Part shown: piece by piece, positions 54,845 to 62,591 of the stretch
Numbering within the stretch: the first letter of the stretch is position 1
How the letters are laid out: each line of letters opens with the position of its first letter
Source of the DNA: CAZGXI01 sp964529715
GTDB taxonomy: Bacteria; Chloroflexota; Anaerolineae; Aggregatilineales; Ch27
Length of the DNA: 64,000 nt
NCBI GenBank assembly: GCA_964529715.1
Contig: CAZGXI010000023.1
Span: forward strand, 24,105 to 88,104
Direction of reading: 5' to 3'
Translations under genes and position numbers: made by a program
Notes under the pieces: model-generated
What the model saw: the letters and a program-made list of their open reading frames with translations, nothing else
Database searches by the model: none
What the model was told of the DNA's origin: nothing

Positions 54845-54875
54845 CAAGGGCGCGTCGGGATAGGGCGCGCCCTTG
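54845..54875 (+). terminator. Hairpin after the GH99-like gene
   Basis: CAAGGGCGCG and CGCGCCCTTG form a perfect 10-bp stem with an 11-nt loop, followed by TGATTCCC. It sits between convergent genes and may serve either strand. Confidence 0.6.
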
Positions 54876-54892
54876 TGATTCCCGGTTGCGCT

Positions 54893-55438
54893 TCACATCC
54901 GGTTGTGCCGCCGAACGTATTCCAGCAGGACAAGCAGGGCGAGGATCGCGGCGGCATCCACCACCAGCAAAATCCAGGCCAGGGCGTTCGGCTCGGTGAG
55001 GCGGAAGAAACCCAGCAGCACGGCGATCAACTGGGTCAGCAAGAAGATGCCGCCCGTCGCCAGCACGTCAATCGGCCAGCCGGCGATGCTGGTCTCCCGC
55101 TGCCGGGCGCGGCGGTAGTGTTCCCAGCCCAGGCCGGGGAGCGCGCTTTCCAGGTGATCGCGGATGTAGCGGCTCAACTGGCCGATCAGCACTTCGTTCT
55201 GCGCCCAGCCGGCAGCCAGCAGCGCGGCGATGGGCGGGTACAGCAGCAGGGCGACCGCCGTCCCGCTGCCCCAGCCGACACCCAGGTAGGCCCCGGCGAT
55301 GGTCAGGCTGAGGGACAGGATTTGCTGGCGCGCTTCGATGCGTTTGAGCAGTTCTTCGCGCAGGGCAACGTATTCGGCCTGGAGTCCTTCCGGGCCGGTG
55401 AGGGGCAGATTGGCGAAATCGTCTGTTTGGGCGTTCAT
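54893..55438 (-). CDS. Multi-pass membrane hypothetical protein
   Basis: A 181-residue protein with a cytoplasmic N-terminal helix (LQAEYVALREELLKRIEARQQIL) followed by about four membrane segments (SLTIAGAYLGVGWGSG, AVALLLYPPIAALLAAGW, LATGGIFLLTQLIAVLLGFF, ALAWILLVVDAAAILALLVLLEYV). There is an amphipathic loop with conserved-looking Trp and Arg (LGWEHYRRARQRE). No family was recognised. It is a stand-alone gene convergent with the GH99-like gene. Confidence 0.55.
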   Translation of the reverse strand: MNAQTDDFANLPLTGPEGLQAEYVALREELLKRIEARQQILSLSLTIAGAYLGVGWGSGTAVALLLYPPIAALLAAGWAQNEVLIGQLSRYIRDHLESALPGLGWEHYRRARQRETSIAGWPIDVLATGGIFLLTQLIAVLLGFFRLTEPNALAWILLVVDAAAILALLVLLEYVRRHNRM

Positions 55439-55559
55439 CCGGGTCGCGCCGGCGCGCTTTCCTCCTGGCTGGCGAGCGATGCGATGGCCTGATGCTTGAT
55501 TGTGGGCCTGTCTCCAAATTCGGTCAAGTGGGTCGTTGAAGGGAGATTACCCGCTGCTT

Positions 55560-56315
55560 TTATAACCGCAGGATACGGTCTGCCAGCAGGCCGATCTGAC
55601 GGCTCCAGGCGTGATCGGGATAGAGCAGGCTGAACAAGCCGCCGCTGCCGAGCTTCGCCACATCGTGAGACAGCGGCAGCGCGGCGGCTACGTCCGTCCC
55701 ATACATTTGCTCGACCTGGCTGCGAACCTCGGCAGCCTCGAGGCCGTCCGGCAACAGGTTGATCGCCAGCGCCAGATCGGGGATGTCGAATTTGCGGCGC
55801 ACGACGTCCAGCAGAATCGCCGTCCCGTCTAAATCCTGCCGGTCCGGCCGTAGGACGACGAGCAGCAGGTCAGAGATACCCGCGCACAGCAGGGTTTCTT
55901 CGTTCAGGCCGGGCTGGGTGTCGAGGATCAGAAAATCAAGGGCGAGGCCAGCGACAAGCTCCTGGCAGCCGTCATATAACAGGCTGATGTCGTAGCCTTC
56001 GCGCAAGATGCGCATGATCGCATCTGCCCGCAAGCTGGCGGGGATCAGGTGTAGGCTGCCGCGCCCGCCGATCTCTGGCGCGACCGGATAGGCCGCCTGC
56101 CGGATTGCCGCCTGTCCCCACAGGTAGTCGTTGAGCGTCGGGGTGGCAGGCGCAAGGTCAAGGCCGAGGAGGACGTGCAGCCCCGGCGAAGTGAAATCGG
56201 CGTCGATCAGGCCGACTCGCCTGCCACGCGCAACAAGTTGCGCCGCGAGGTTGGCAGCGATGTTCGTTTTACCTGTCCCGCTGCGAAAAGCGTGGATGGT
56301 GATCAGCTTGCCCAA
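55560..56315 (-). CDS. MinD/ParA-family ATPase
   Basis: A 251-residue P-loop ATPase. The Walker A region reads HAFRSGTGKTNIAANLA, so the signature Lys of MinD/ParA deviant Walker A is Arg here while the catalytic Lys-Thr is kept. Also seen are GLIDADFTSPGLHVLLGLD (switch I), DFLILDTQPGLNEETLL (Walker B/switch II), and VVLRPDRQDLDGTAILLDVV. It starts at TTG behind AGGAG. No ParB or MinE partner is nearby. It may be a relative used in polysaccharide or regulatory positioning; that is speculative. Confidence 0.75.
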   Translation of the reverse strand: MGKLITIHAFRSGTGKTNIAANLAAQLVARGRRVGLIDADFTSPGLHVLLGLDLAPATPTLNDYLWGQAAIRQAAYPVAPEIGGRGSLHLIPASLRADAIMRILREGYDISLLYDGCQELVAGLALDFLILDTQPGLNEETLLCAGISDLLLVVLRPDRQDLDGTAILLDVVRRKFDIPDLALAINLLPDGLEAAEVRSQVEQMYGTDVAAALPLSHDVAKLGSGGLFSLLYPDHAWSRQIGLLADRILRL

Positions 56316-56435
56316 CGGTGACGCTCCTGGCGCGCAGGACGTGAGAAGCGCGATTTCAAACGATGCCGGGCGATAGATATGCTATAATAACGTGTTTTGG
56401 TTTACGCTCAAGCGGGTTCTGAAAGGAAGGTCGCC

Positions 56436-56907
56436 ATGACAGACGCCTCTCCAAAATCGCTGGGAGAACAAAATTACGAAGCGTTTGCGGACCGCTTTGC
56501 GCAGCGGGTGGAAACCAGCCCCTACAATGCTTACTACGAGCGTCCGGCGACTCTGTCCCTGCTGCCAGAGGTGGCGGGCAGGCGGGTGCTGGATGCGGGC
56601 TGCGGGCCGGGTGTGTACGCGGAGCGTCTGCTGGCGTGTGGCGCGGACGTAGTGGCCGTCGATGTGACGCCGGAGTTTGTCGAGATCGCGCGGCAGCGGG
56701 TAGGCGACCGTGCGGTCGTGTTCCGCGCCGACCTGAGCCGACCGCTGGACTTCGCCGGGGATGCCTCATTCGATGTGGTGGTCTCGCCGCTGGTATTCGA
56801 CTACATCGCGGACTGGGTGGCCCCCCTGGCTGAGTTCTACCGGGTGCTCAGGCCCGGCGGTGTGCTGGTGTTCTCCTGCGGGCATCCCATGTACGACTGG
56901 CGCAAGT
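56436..56907 (+). pseudogene. SAM-dependent methyltransferase, truncated by a hairpin element
   Basis: The N-terminal half of a class I methyltransferase: YNAYYERPATLSLLPEV, motif I RVLDAGCGPGVYAE, motif post-I DVVAVDVTPEFVEIARQR, FDVVVSPLVFDYIADW, and FYRVLRPGGVLVFSCGHPMYDWRK. About 157 codons remain, against about 240 for related enzymes. The sequence then enters a 38-bp palindrome, after which the frame stays open only as the reverse complement of the aldolase gene. The C-terminal substrate-binding region is absent, so the gene is probably non-functional. It starts at ATG behind AAGGAAGG. Confidence 0.75.
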
Positions 56908-56945
56908 GTGACGACTCCGCCGCCTTTGCGCGGCGGAGTCGTCAC
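56908..56945. repeat. 38-bp palindrome related to the end of the 320-bp element
   Basis: GTGACGACTCCGCCGC and its exact complement form a 16-bp stem with a CTTTGC loop. The arm is the same as the first 16 bases of the 320-bp elements at 34766 and 51827. It lies exactly between the truncated methyltransferase and the stop codon of the aldolase gene, so it probably acts as a bidirectional terminator and may mark the deletion junction. Confidence 0.75.
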
Positions 56946-57623
56946 TTAACTCGACGTTTTCTCTTCCCTGGCCTGCCTGACCAGCGCGACGAGCCGGGCG
57001 GCGTTGGCGCGGATGTCGTCCAGCGGGCGGCTGCCGTCGCCCGAAAGGGCGTCTCCGCCGACGCCGCAGGCCGCCGCGCCTGCCCGTATAAAGGCCGCGA
57101 TGTTCTCCTGGTTGATCCCGCCGTTGCACATGAAGGCCAGGTCGTTCAGCGGGCCGCGCATCGTCTTGAAGTAGCTCACACCCAGCGGCCCCGCCGGGAA
57201 GAACTTGATCAGCTTGCAGCCGAGCGCCGCCGCCTGCACGGCTTCGGTCGGCGTGGCGACGCCGGGGGCCATCAGCAGGCCCGCTGCGTGCGCTGTCGAG
57301 ACGGATTGCGCGTCCAGCGACGGGGCGACGATGAACTGGGCGCCGCCGTCAATCGCCTCGCGCACCTGGACGTGGTTCAGCAGCGTGCCGACCCCGACCA
57401 GCAGGGCATCCCCGAACGTCTTGCGCAGCGCGGGCAGCGCCTCTGTCCAGCCGACCGAGTTGCGCGTCAGTTCGACGGCGGCGATGCCCTCTTGAAGCAG
57501 GACTTCGCAGACAGGCAGAACTTTTTCCGGCGGAAAGTTCCCGCGCAGCACGGCGACGATCCCGCCGTCGCAGATTTTTTTCAAAGCAGTCAGGGCATCC
57601 ACCGACAATCTCCCTCGGTTCAT
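56946..57623 (-). CDS. eda: 2-keto-4-hydroxyglutarate / KDPG aldolase
   Basis: A 225-residue class I aldolase of the Entner-Doudoroff/hydroxyglutarate type, cleaving 2-keto-3-deoxy-6-phosphogluconate to pyruvate and glyceraldehyde 3-phosphate. Motifs: GGIVAVLRGNFPPEKVLPV, GIAAVELTRN (catalytic Glu), VGVGTLLNHVQV, FIVAPSLDA, and KLIKFFPAGPLGVSYFKTMRGPL with the Schiff-base Lys in KFFPA. Length is normal. The stop is only a base or so from the palindrome. Whether it acts on KDPG or a related 2-keto acid is open. Confidence 0.88.
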   Translation of the reverse strand: MNRGRLSVDALTALKKICDGGIVAVLRGNFPPEKVLPVCEVLLQEGIAAVELTRNSVGWTEALPALRKTFGDALLVGVGTLLNHVQVREAIDGGAQFIVAPSLDAQSVSTAHAAGLLMAPGVATPTEAVQAAALGCKLIKFFPAGPLGVSYFKTMRGPLNDLAFMCNGGINQENIAAFIRAGAAACGVGGDALSGDGSRPLDDIRANAARLVALVRQAREEKTSS

Positions 57624-57746
57624 ATGCAGGCGTCAGAATCATGCGATTTTCAATGATACACGGATCACGCCTGGAAAACACGGACGCACGCGGAGTTCGA
57701 CATTTTCCGGTTTTAAAAGCTGTTTGTGCCTGCCCCTTCGCGGCGC

Positions 57747-59156
57747 TCAACCGCCGTTGGTGGTGAGGGCGTGCAGGGCGCGGACCGTTTCTTTGGCATC
57801 CCGCGAGGCGACCACCAGCGAGATGCTGGCCTCGGAGGACCCTTGAGAAATGACCAGCACGTTGATGTTATGCTCTGCCAGCGCGCCGAAGACGCGCGCC
57901 GCCACACCGGGCGTCTCGCGCATCCCTGCCCCGACGACCGTCACGATCTCCACGTCCTCCTGCACCCAGACCCGGTCCACGTCCTGGCGTTCCAGTTCCT
58001 GGGCCAGTTCTGCGCGGATGGCCTCGACAGCAGTGGCCGAGTCCTGACTGCGGACGATGAAGCAGAAGCTCTGCTCGGACGATGACTGGGAAATCACCAG
58101 CACGTTCACATTGCCCCGCGCGACGGCGGAGAACGTGCGCCCGGCGATGCCCGGCACCCCCATCATGCCGCGCCCGGCCACCGTGATCAGATGTACATCT
58201 GGGATGATGGTGATGGCCTTGATCACACCTGCTGCCCGCTGCGGCTCCGGCTGGATGCGTGTGCCGGGATGGGTAGGATTGAAGGTATTGCGCACCAGGA
58301 TGGGCATCCCCCGTTCAATGACCGGAAGCACCGTTTTGGGATGGAGCACTTTGGCACCGAAGAATGCCAGCTCGCCTACCTCGCGGTAGGAGAGCACCGG
58401 GATCACGCGCGCGTCGGGGGCCAGGCGCGGGTCGGTGGTCATTACGCCATCCACGTCGGTCCAAATCCAAAGTTCATCGGCGTCCACGCAGTCGGCCAGG
58501 ATGGCCGCGCTGTAGTCGCTGCCGCCGCGCCCCAACGTCGTCGTGACGCCATGCTCGGTCCCGCCGATGAAGCCGGTTACAATCGGCAGGATGCCGCTCT
58601 TCAGGCGGGGAACCAGTTTTTCCTGCACGCGGGCGCGCGTCTTGTCCATCAGCGGGACGGCGTTCATAAAGGTGGCGTCGGTCACGATCAGGCCATTGGC
58701 GTCCAGCGCCAGGGCCGCCGCGCCGCGCTGCTGAAGGTGCGCCGCCACGATCCGCGCGCTGAGCCGCTCCCCGATGGAGGCGACGGCGTCCATGCCGCGC
58801 GGGGTGACTTCGCCCAGCACGTCGATGCTGCGGCACAGGTTTTGGAATTCATCAATCAGGCGGTGCAGTTCCGCCAGCAGGGCTTCGCGGGCCTCGCTAT
58901 GGGCAACCAAAGCGCGGGCCGTTTCGTGATGATGATCGCGCAGCTTTGTGGTTGCTTCGACGTAAGTATCGGTATCGCCGGCGGCGGCGGCGCGGGCGGC
59001 GTTCAGCAGCGTGTTGGTGACGCCGCTCATGGCCGAGACAACAGTCAGGACGTGGTGTCCCTGGGTGGCGGCGTCGAGGATGATCTGCGCGACGCCCTGT
59101 ATTGCTTCCACGCTGCCGACTGACGTGCCACCGAATTTGAAGGTCAGGATCGCCAT
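57747..59156 (-). CDS. lysC: Aspartate kinase
   Basis: A 469-residue enzyme phosphorylating L-aspartate, the first step to lysine, threonine and methionine. Kinase domain: FKFGGTSVGSVEAIQG at the N-terminus, EVTPRGMDAVASIGERLSARIVAAHLQ, ATTLGRGGSDYSAAI and LWIWTDVDGVMTTDPRLAPDARVIPVLSYREVGELAFFGAKVLHPKTV. Two C-terminal ACT-type domains (VHLITVAGRGMMGVPGIAGRTFSAVARGNVNVLVISQSSSEQS, and VEIVTVVGAGMRETPGVAARVFGALAEHNINVLVISQGSSE) imply allosteric control. It is a monofunctional type with no attached homoserine dehydrogenase. A candidate promoter lies about 50 nt upstream; no leader peptide or riboswitch was seen. Confidence 0.93.
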   Translation of the reverse strand: MAILTFKFGGTSVGSVEAIQGVAQIILDAATQGHHVLTVVSAMSGVTNTLLNAARAAAAGDTDTYVEATTKLRDHHHETARALVAHSEAREALLAELHRLIDEFQNLCRSIDVLGEVTPRGMDAVASIGERLSARIVAAHLQQRGAAALALDANGLIVTDATFMNAVPLMDKTRARVQEKLVPRLKSGILPIVTGFIGGTEHGVTTTLGRGGSDYSAAILADCVDADELWIWTDVDGVMTTDPRLAPDARVIPVLSYREVGELAFFGAKVLHPKTVLPVIERGMPILVRNTFNPTHPGTRIQPEPQRAAGVIKAITIIPDVHLITVAGRGMMGVPGIAGRTFSAVARGNVNVLVISQSSSEQSFCFIVRSQDSATAVEAIRAELAQELERQDVDRVWVQEDVEIVTVVGAGMRETPGVAARVFGALAEHNINVLVISQGSSEASISLVVASRDAKETVRALHALTTNGG

Positions 59157-59203
59157 GCTGTTACCTCCTGCTGCGCGTGTGAACCTGGAAATTTGAGCTA
59201 TCC

Positions 59204-59232
59204 AACCTAGCGTGGCGGCGGATGGCTGTCAA
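59204..59232 (-). promoter_or_regulatory. Candidate promoter of lysC
   Basis: On the reverse strand a perfect -35 TTGACA (59227-59232), a 17-bp spacer, and a poor -10 TAGGTT (59204-59209). Confidence 0.4.
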
Positions 59233-59285
59233 TGGGCGAATTATCCGTTTGGTATTGTGCGCTCTTGTGCGTATAGTGGAATCAC

Positions 59286-59357
59286 TCACCGCAGAGGGCG
59301 CAAAGATCGCAAGGGATTCGGGATGATTCTGCGCACCCTTTGCGATCTTTGCGGTGA
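59286..59357. repeat. Imperfect inverted repeat, CCGCAAAG family
   Basis: TCACCGCA...CGCAAAGATCGCAAGGG on one side and CCCTTTGCGATCTTTGCGGTGA on the other, 72 bp in all, in the gap between lysC and the glycerate kinase gene. The second half shares TTTGCG-TCTTTGCGGTGA with about 61424-61452 and with 46270-46300. Confidence 0.6.
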
Positions 59358-59384
59358 AAAACCGGTTTTATGGGGGATGAGCAG

Positions 59385-60536
59385 ATGAAAATCCTGGTCG
59401 CGCCGAATGCGTTTAAAGGATCGCTTTCCGCCGTCGATGCGGCAGCGTGCATCGCGCGTGGGCTGGCGCGCGCCGGCCTGGGCTGCGCGATCGATGTGAT
59501 GCCCATCGCCGACGGCGGCGACGACACGCTGGCCGTGTTGATCGCGGCGGGCGCGGCGCAGGGCGCCAGGGCGCACGAGGCGATGGTGGAAGGCCCATTG
59601 GGGGAGCCTGTTCAGGCGGTGTGGGGGATGCTGCCTGATGGCCAGACGGCGGTCGTGGAGATGGCGCAGGCATCCGGCCTCAAACTGCTGCGGCCTGCCG
59701 AGCGCGATCCCCTGCGCGCCAGCACCTTCGGCACAGGGCAGCTCATCGCGGCGGCGGTGGAAGCGGGAGCCAGGCGGATCATCGTCGGGGTGGGGGGCAG
59801 CGCAACGGTAGACGGTGGTGCGGGGTGTATGCAGGCGTTGGGCGTCCGCCTGCTGGATGCTCAGGGGGACGATGTGCCGCGCGGCGGTGGGGCGCTGGGC
59901 CGCGTGCAGCAGATCGATATGAGCGGCCTGCTCCCGGCGCTCCGGGGTGTGGCTATCCAGGTCGCCTGCGACGTGACCAACCCGACTTTGGGGCCGAACG
60001 GCGCGGCGGCGGTGTTTGGGCCGCAGAAGGGCGCAACTCCCGAACAGGTGGCGCTGTTGGAAAACAACCTGCAACACTTTTTCACCCTGGCGGCGGAACA
60101 GGTCGGCGCGGACGTGCGCGCCCTGCCGCGCGGCGGGGCGGCTGGGGCGCTGTCAGCAGGATTGGCGGCTTTTCTGGGGGCAGAACTGTGCAGCGGGATC
60201 GAGCTGGTGCTCGACGCGCTGGGCGCGGAACAGCGGTTGGATGGTGTGGGGCTGGTCATCACGGGCGAGGGGCGGCTCGACGCGCAGACGCCTGGCGGCA
60301 AGGGGCCGGTCGGGATCGCCCGCCTGGCGCAGGCGCGCGGTATCCCGGTGATCGCGCTGGCAGGCAGCATCGGGGACGACGAGGCCGCGCTGCACGCCGC
60401 CGGGTTCGACGCGATCCTGCCTATCGTGCCCGGCGTGATTTCCCTGGATGGGGCGATGGCGCACGCGGCGGACCTGCTCGAACGGGCCGGGGAGCGCGTC
60501 GGGCGGCTGCTGCGGGTGGGTAGGTTGCTGGCCTGA
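59385..60536 (+). CDS. Glycerate kinase
   Basis: A 383-residue enzyme of the GckA/GlxK family phosphorylating D-glycerate. It starts at ATG behind GGGGATGAGCAG. Family motifs: MKILVAPNAFKGSLSAVDAAACI, VMPIADGGDDTLAVL, GVGGSATVDGGAGCMQALGVRLLDAQG, ACDVTNPTLGPNGAAAVFGPQKGA, LGAELCSGIELVLDALG, and VITGEGRLDAQTPGGKGPVGIARLA. Length is normal (about 375-385). The product is 2-phosphoglycerate (class I/GlxK type). Together with nearby KDPG aldolase and the glucuronidase it suggests sugar-acid catabolism, but these are not one operon. Confidence 0.9.
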   Translation: MKILVAPNAFKGSLSAVDAAACIARGLARAGLGCAIDVMPIADGGDDTLAVLIAAGAAQGARAHEAMVEGPLGEPVQAVWGMLPDGQTAVVEMAQASGLKLLRPAERDPLRASTFGTGQLIAAAVEAGARRIIVGVGGSATVDGGAGCMQALGVRLLDAQGDDVPRGGGALGRVQQIDMSGLLPALRGVAIQVACDVTNPTLGPNGAAAVFGPQKGATPEQVALLENNLQHFFTLAAEQVGADVRALPRGGAAGALSAGLAAFLGAELCSGIELVLDALGAEQRLDGVGLVITGEGRLDAQTPGGKGPVGIARLAQARGIPVIALAGSIGDDEAALHAAGFDAILPIVPGVISLDGAMAHAADLLERAGERVGRLLRVGRLLA

Positions 60537-60625
60537 TCCGGACACTCCCTGATGTTTGGGGGCTTGACCCGGCGGCGGTTCGCCTCTAACATGGACATGG
60601 AGGATTCACCGGAGGAGGATGCGCC

Positions 60626-61417
60626 TTGAACGACGACCTGTTCGCGCCTGCCGACGTTGCGCTCGATGAGCCGTGTCCTGTGTGCGGCGGGACGGCGGCC
60701 CGGCCACTCGGCCCGTTTTTCCGCTGCCTGGGCTGCCGGGCGGTCCTGCTGCGCTGCGACACAGCGCAACGTGCGATCTGTCCTCGCTGCGGCGCATCGA
60801 ACCCGCCAGGCGCGCAGTTCTGCGGGCACTGTGGGACGGCGCTCGGCGGGCGGCTGGTGGCCGTGCGTCACTGTCCGCGCTGCGGCAGCCGCCAAATGCC
60901 CGGCTATGCCTTTTGTGTGCGGTGCGGCTATAACGTCGCTGCGGCGCTGGCAAGGCCGAACCCGGCTCCGTGCCCGACATGCGGCCAGCCGGTTCCCGCC
61001 GAGGAGACGTACTGCGCTCACTGTGGCGCAGGGCTGCGCGGGCAGGCGAGTCCTAACGGGGCATCGTCGCAGCCGTACAAACACTGCCCGGCCTGCGGCG
61101 CGGAATTGCCGCCGGATTCGGACATATGTCTGCGCTGCGGCGCAGACGCCAGCGACTACATCGGCATGATCCGCGCCCTGACGCGGGAGCGTGTGGCACG
61201 GGTCGTGGCGGAGGAAGAGGCTGCTATGAGCGCGGCGGCTGCTCCTGGCGAAAAGGCCAAGCGCAAACGCGAAGATCGGGCGTCGATCCACGAGGCGACC
61301 GTCCTGGCGCGGCTGTTCTTCGCCGACCGTTCTTTTGCCACCCTGGTTTTGCTGCTGACGCTGCTGTGCATCATAGGGATGGGGCTGCTGGCCTTTTTCG
61401 CGTCTGCACCGCGATGA
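60626..61417 (+). CDS. Zinc-ribbon protein with C-terminal membrane helix
   Basis: A 263-residue protein with five or more double-Cys zinc ribbons: CPVCGG...CLGC, CPRCGA...CGHCG, CPRCGS...CVRCG, CPTCGQ...CAHCG, CPACGA...CLRCG. A Lys/Arg-rich region (EKAKRKREDRAS) and one C-terminal membrane helix (LVLLLTLLCIIGMGLLAFF) follow. It starts at TTG behind GGAGGAGG. The ribbons are probably structural or protein-binding; no partner is suggested by the context. Confidence 0.75.
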   Translation: MNDDLFAPADVALDEPCPVCGGTAARPLGPFFRCLGCRAVLLRCDTAQRAICPRCGASNPPGAQFCGHCGTALGGRLVAVRHCPRCGSRQMPGYAFCVRCGYNVAAALARPNPAPCPTCGQPVPAEETYCAHCGAGLRGQASPNGASSQPYKHCPACGAELPPDSDICLRCGADASDYIGMIRALTRERVARVVAEEEAAMSAAAAPGEKAKRKREDRASIHEATVLARLFFADRSFATLVLLLTLLCIIGMGLLAFFASAPR

Positions 61418-61423
61418 GAAGCC

Positions 61424-61452
61424 TTTGCAAACTTTGCGCTCTTTGCGGTGAG
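61424..61452. repeat. Partial copy of the CCGCAAAG-family repeat
   Basis: CCTTTGCAAACTTTGCG followed by CTCTTTGCGGTGA matches one half of the repeat at 59286, between the zinc-ribbon and acyltransferase genes. Confidence 0.4.
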
Positions 61453-61471
61453 GACTTCCTGAGGACGCACC

Positions 61472-62524
61472 ATGCATGACGAAGCGCGGTTGGCCGTGCG
61501 GCGGCGGATGCGCCGGGCGGCGAGGTTGTTCCAGCAAGTGTTCACGCGGACGGAAATCCGGGGCCTGGAGCACATCCCCCGGCAAGGGCCACTGCTGATC
61601 CTGGGCAACCACGTATCCAGCTTCGACGGCCCGATGGTGCTGGCGGCCTTTCCGCCGGACCTGGACCTGGAACTGGTTGGGCCGGGGGATTTCAAGCTGG
61701 CCTCCATCGGCCCCTGGATCGTCCGCACCTACGGTATGACATTGATCAAACGCGGCAGCGCCGACCGCGATAGCCTCAAGGCGATCATGGCTCATCTCAA
61801 GGCAGGCCGGATGCTGATGATGTTCCCCGAAGGCGGCACATGGGAGAAGCGCCTGTCGGACGTGAAGCCCGGCGCGGCGTATGTGTCGCAGGCGACGGGC
61901 GCGCCGATCCTGCCAGTGGGCATCGGCGGCACCTACGGCGCAGACGATGCGATCCCGCGCCTCAAGCGCCCGCGCATCCACGTGACGTTCGGAGAGGTGA
62001 TGCCGCCCGTCCCGCCGAGCCAGGATCGCCGGCGGCGTGACGAGGACTTACAGGCGGCCTCTGCTGAGATCATGCGGCGCATTTATGCGCTGCTGCCGCC
62101 GGAAGATCGGGCGCGTTATGACCGCTGGGGCCGTGCAACTTACGCCCTGGAAATCGCGTTCCGGCGCGAAAGCGACGATTCGCCCCTGATCTACGACGGC
62201 CCGCCGCTGCCGGACCTGTCGGCGCTGGGCGAATTCCTCGCCAAGCCGAACCTGTTCCGCCCGATGTGGCAGAACGCGCACCTGATCGTTGATCCGTTCC
62301 GCGAGGCGCGCTTCTTCGCGCCGATGGAGGTGCGGCTGGCGGCGCGGGCGCTGATCGACACGCTCTCAGCAGGCGATTACGCCGAATATCTGTCCTATCG
62401 CCTGGGCGACGACGCGGCGGCGCAGGCGATGGCCGGGCTAGAGGCGGTCTACACGCTGGCAGAATGGGCGATTGTTCATCACGCCCGGATCAGGCTGCGG
62501 CCCGTCGAAAGTGCAAAGTTTTGA
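61472..62524 (+). CDS. 1-acyl-glycerol-3-phosphate acyltransferase (PlsC family)
   Basis: A 350-residue acyltransferase that attaches acyl chains to lysophosphatidate or similar acceptors. Catalytic LILGNHVSSFDGPMVLAAF has the NHx4D motif, and FPEGGTWEKRL the acceptor-binding block; KRGSADRDSL and PILPVGIGGTYGADDA complete the fold. It is longer than typical PlsC (about 240): residues about 215-350 form an additional C-terminal domain with no recognised match. It starts at ATG behind AGGACGCACC. It is convergent with uvrC. Confidence 0.85.
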   Translation: MHDEARLAVRRRMRRAARLFQQVFTRTEIRGLEHIPRQGPLLILGNHVSSFDGPMVLAAFPPDLDLELVGPGDFKLASIGPWIVRTYGMTLIKRGSADRDSLKAIMAHLKAGRMLMMFPEGGTWEKRLSDVKPGAAYVSQATGAPILPVGIGGTYGADDAIPRLKRPRIHVTFGEVMPPVPPSQDRRRRDEDLQAASAEIMRRIYALLPPEDRARYDRWGRATYALEIAFRRESDDSPLIYDGPPLPDLSALGEFLAKPNLFRPMWQNAHLIVDPFREARFFAPMEVRLAARALIDTLSAGDYAEYLSYRLGDDAAAQAMAGLEAVYTLAEWAIVHHARIRLRPVESAKF

Positions 62525-62528
62525 GGGC

Positions 62529-62580
62529 TGAGTTTTGAGTTGGGAATGACCACGCGGACGTAAAACTAACTCAAAACTCA
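62529..62580. terminator. Perfect inverted repeat between convergent genes
   Basis: TGAGTTTTGAGTT (62529-62541) and AACTCAAAACTCA (62568-62580) are exact 13-bp complements with a 26-nt loop, between the acyltransferase and uvrC stops. It is likely a bidirectional terminator, or a short dispersed repeat. Confidence 0.5.
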
Positions 62581-62591
62581 TCACTTTGAAC

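Noticed and set aside
56946..57656. A long forward frame joining the methyltransferase to the following 710 bp as a fusion protein
   Set aside because: After the palindrome it is simply the reverse complement of the aldolase gene, which has full family motifs on the other strand.
59861..61981. A 706-codon reverse-strand frame over the glycerate kinase and zinc-ribbon genes
   Set aside because: Compositionally a high-GC antisense shadow (Arg/Pro/Ala-rich, no domains); forward genes have strong motifs.
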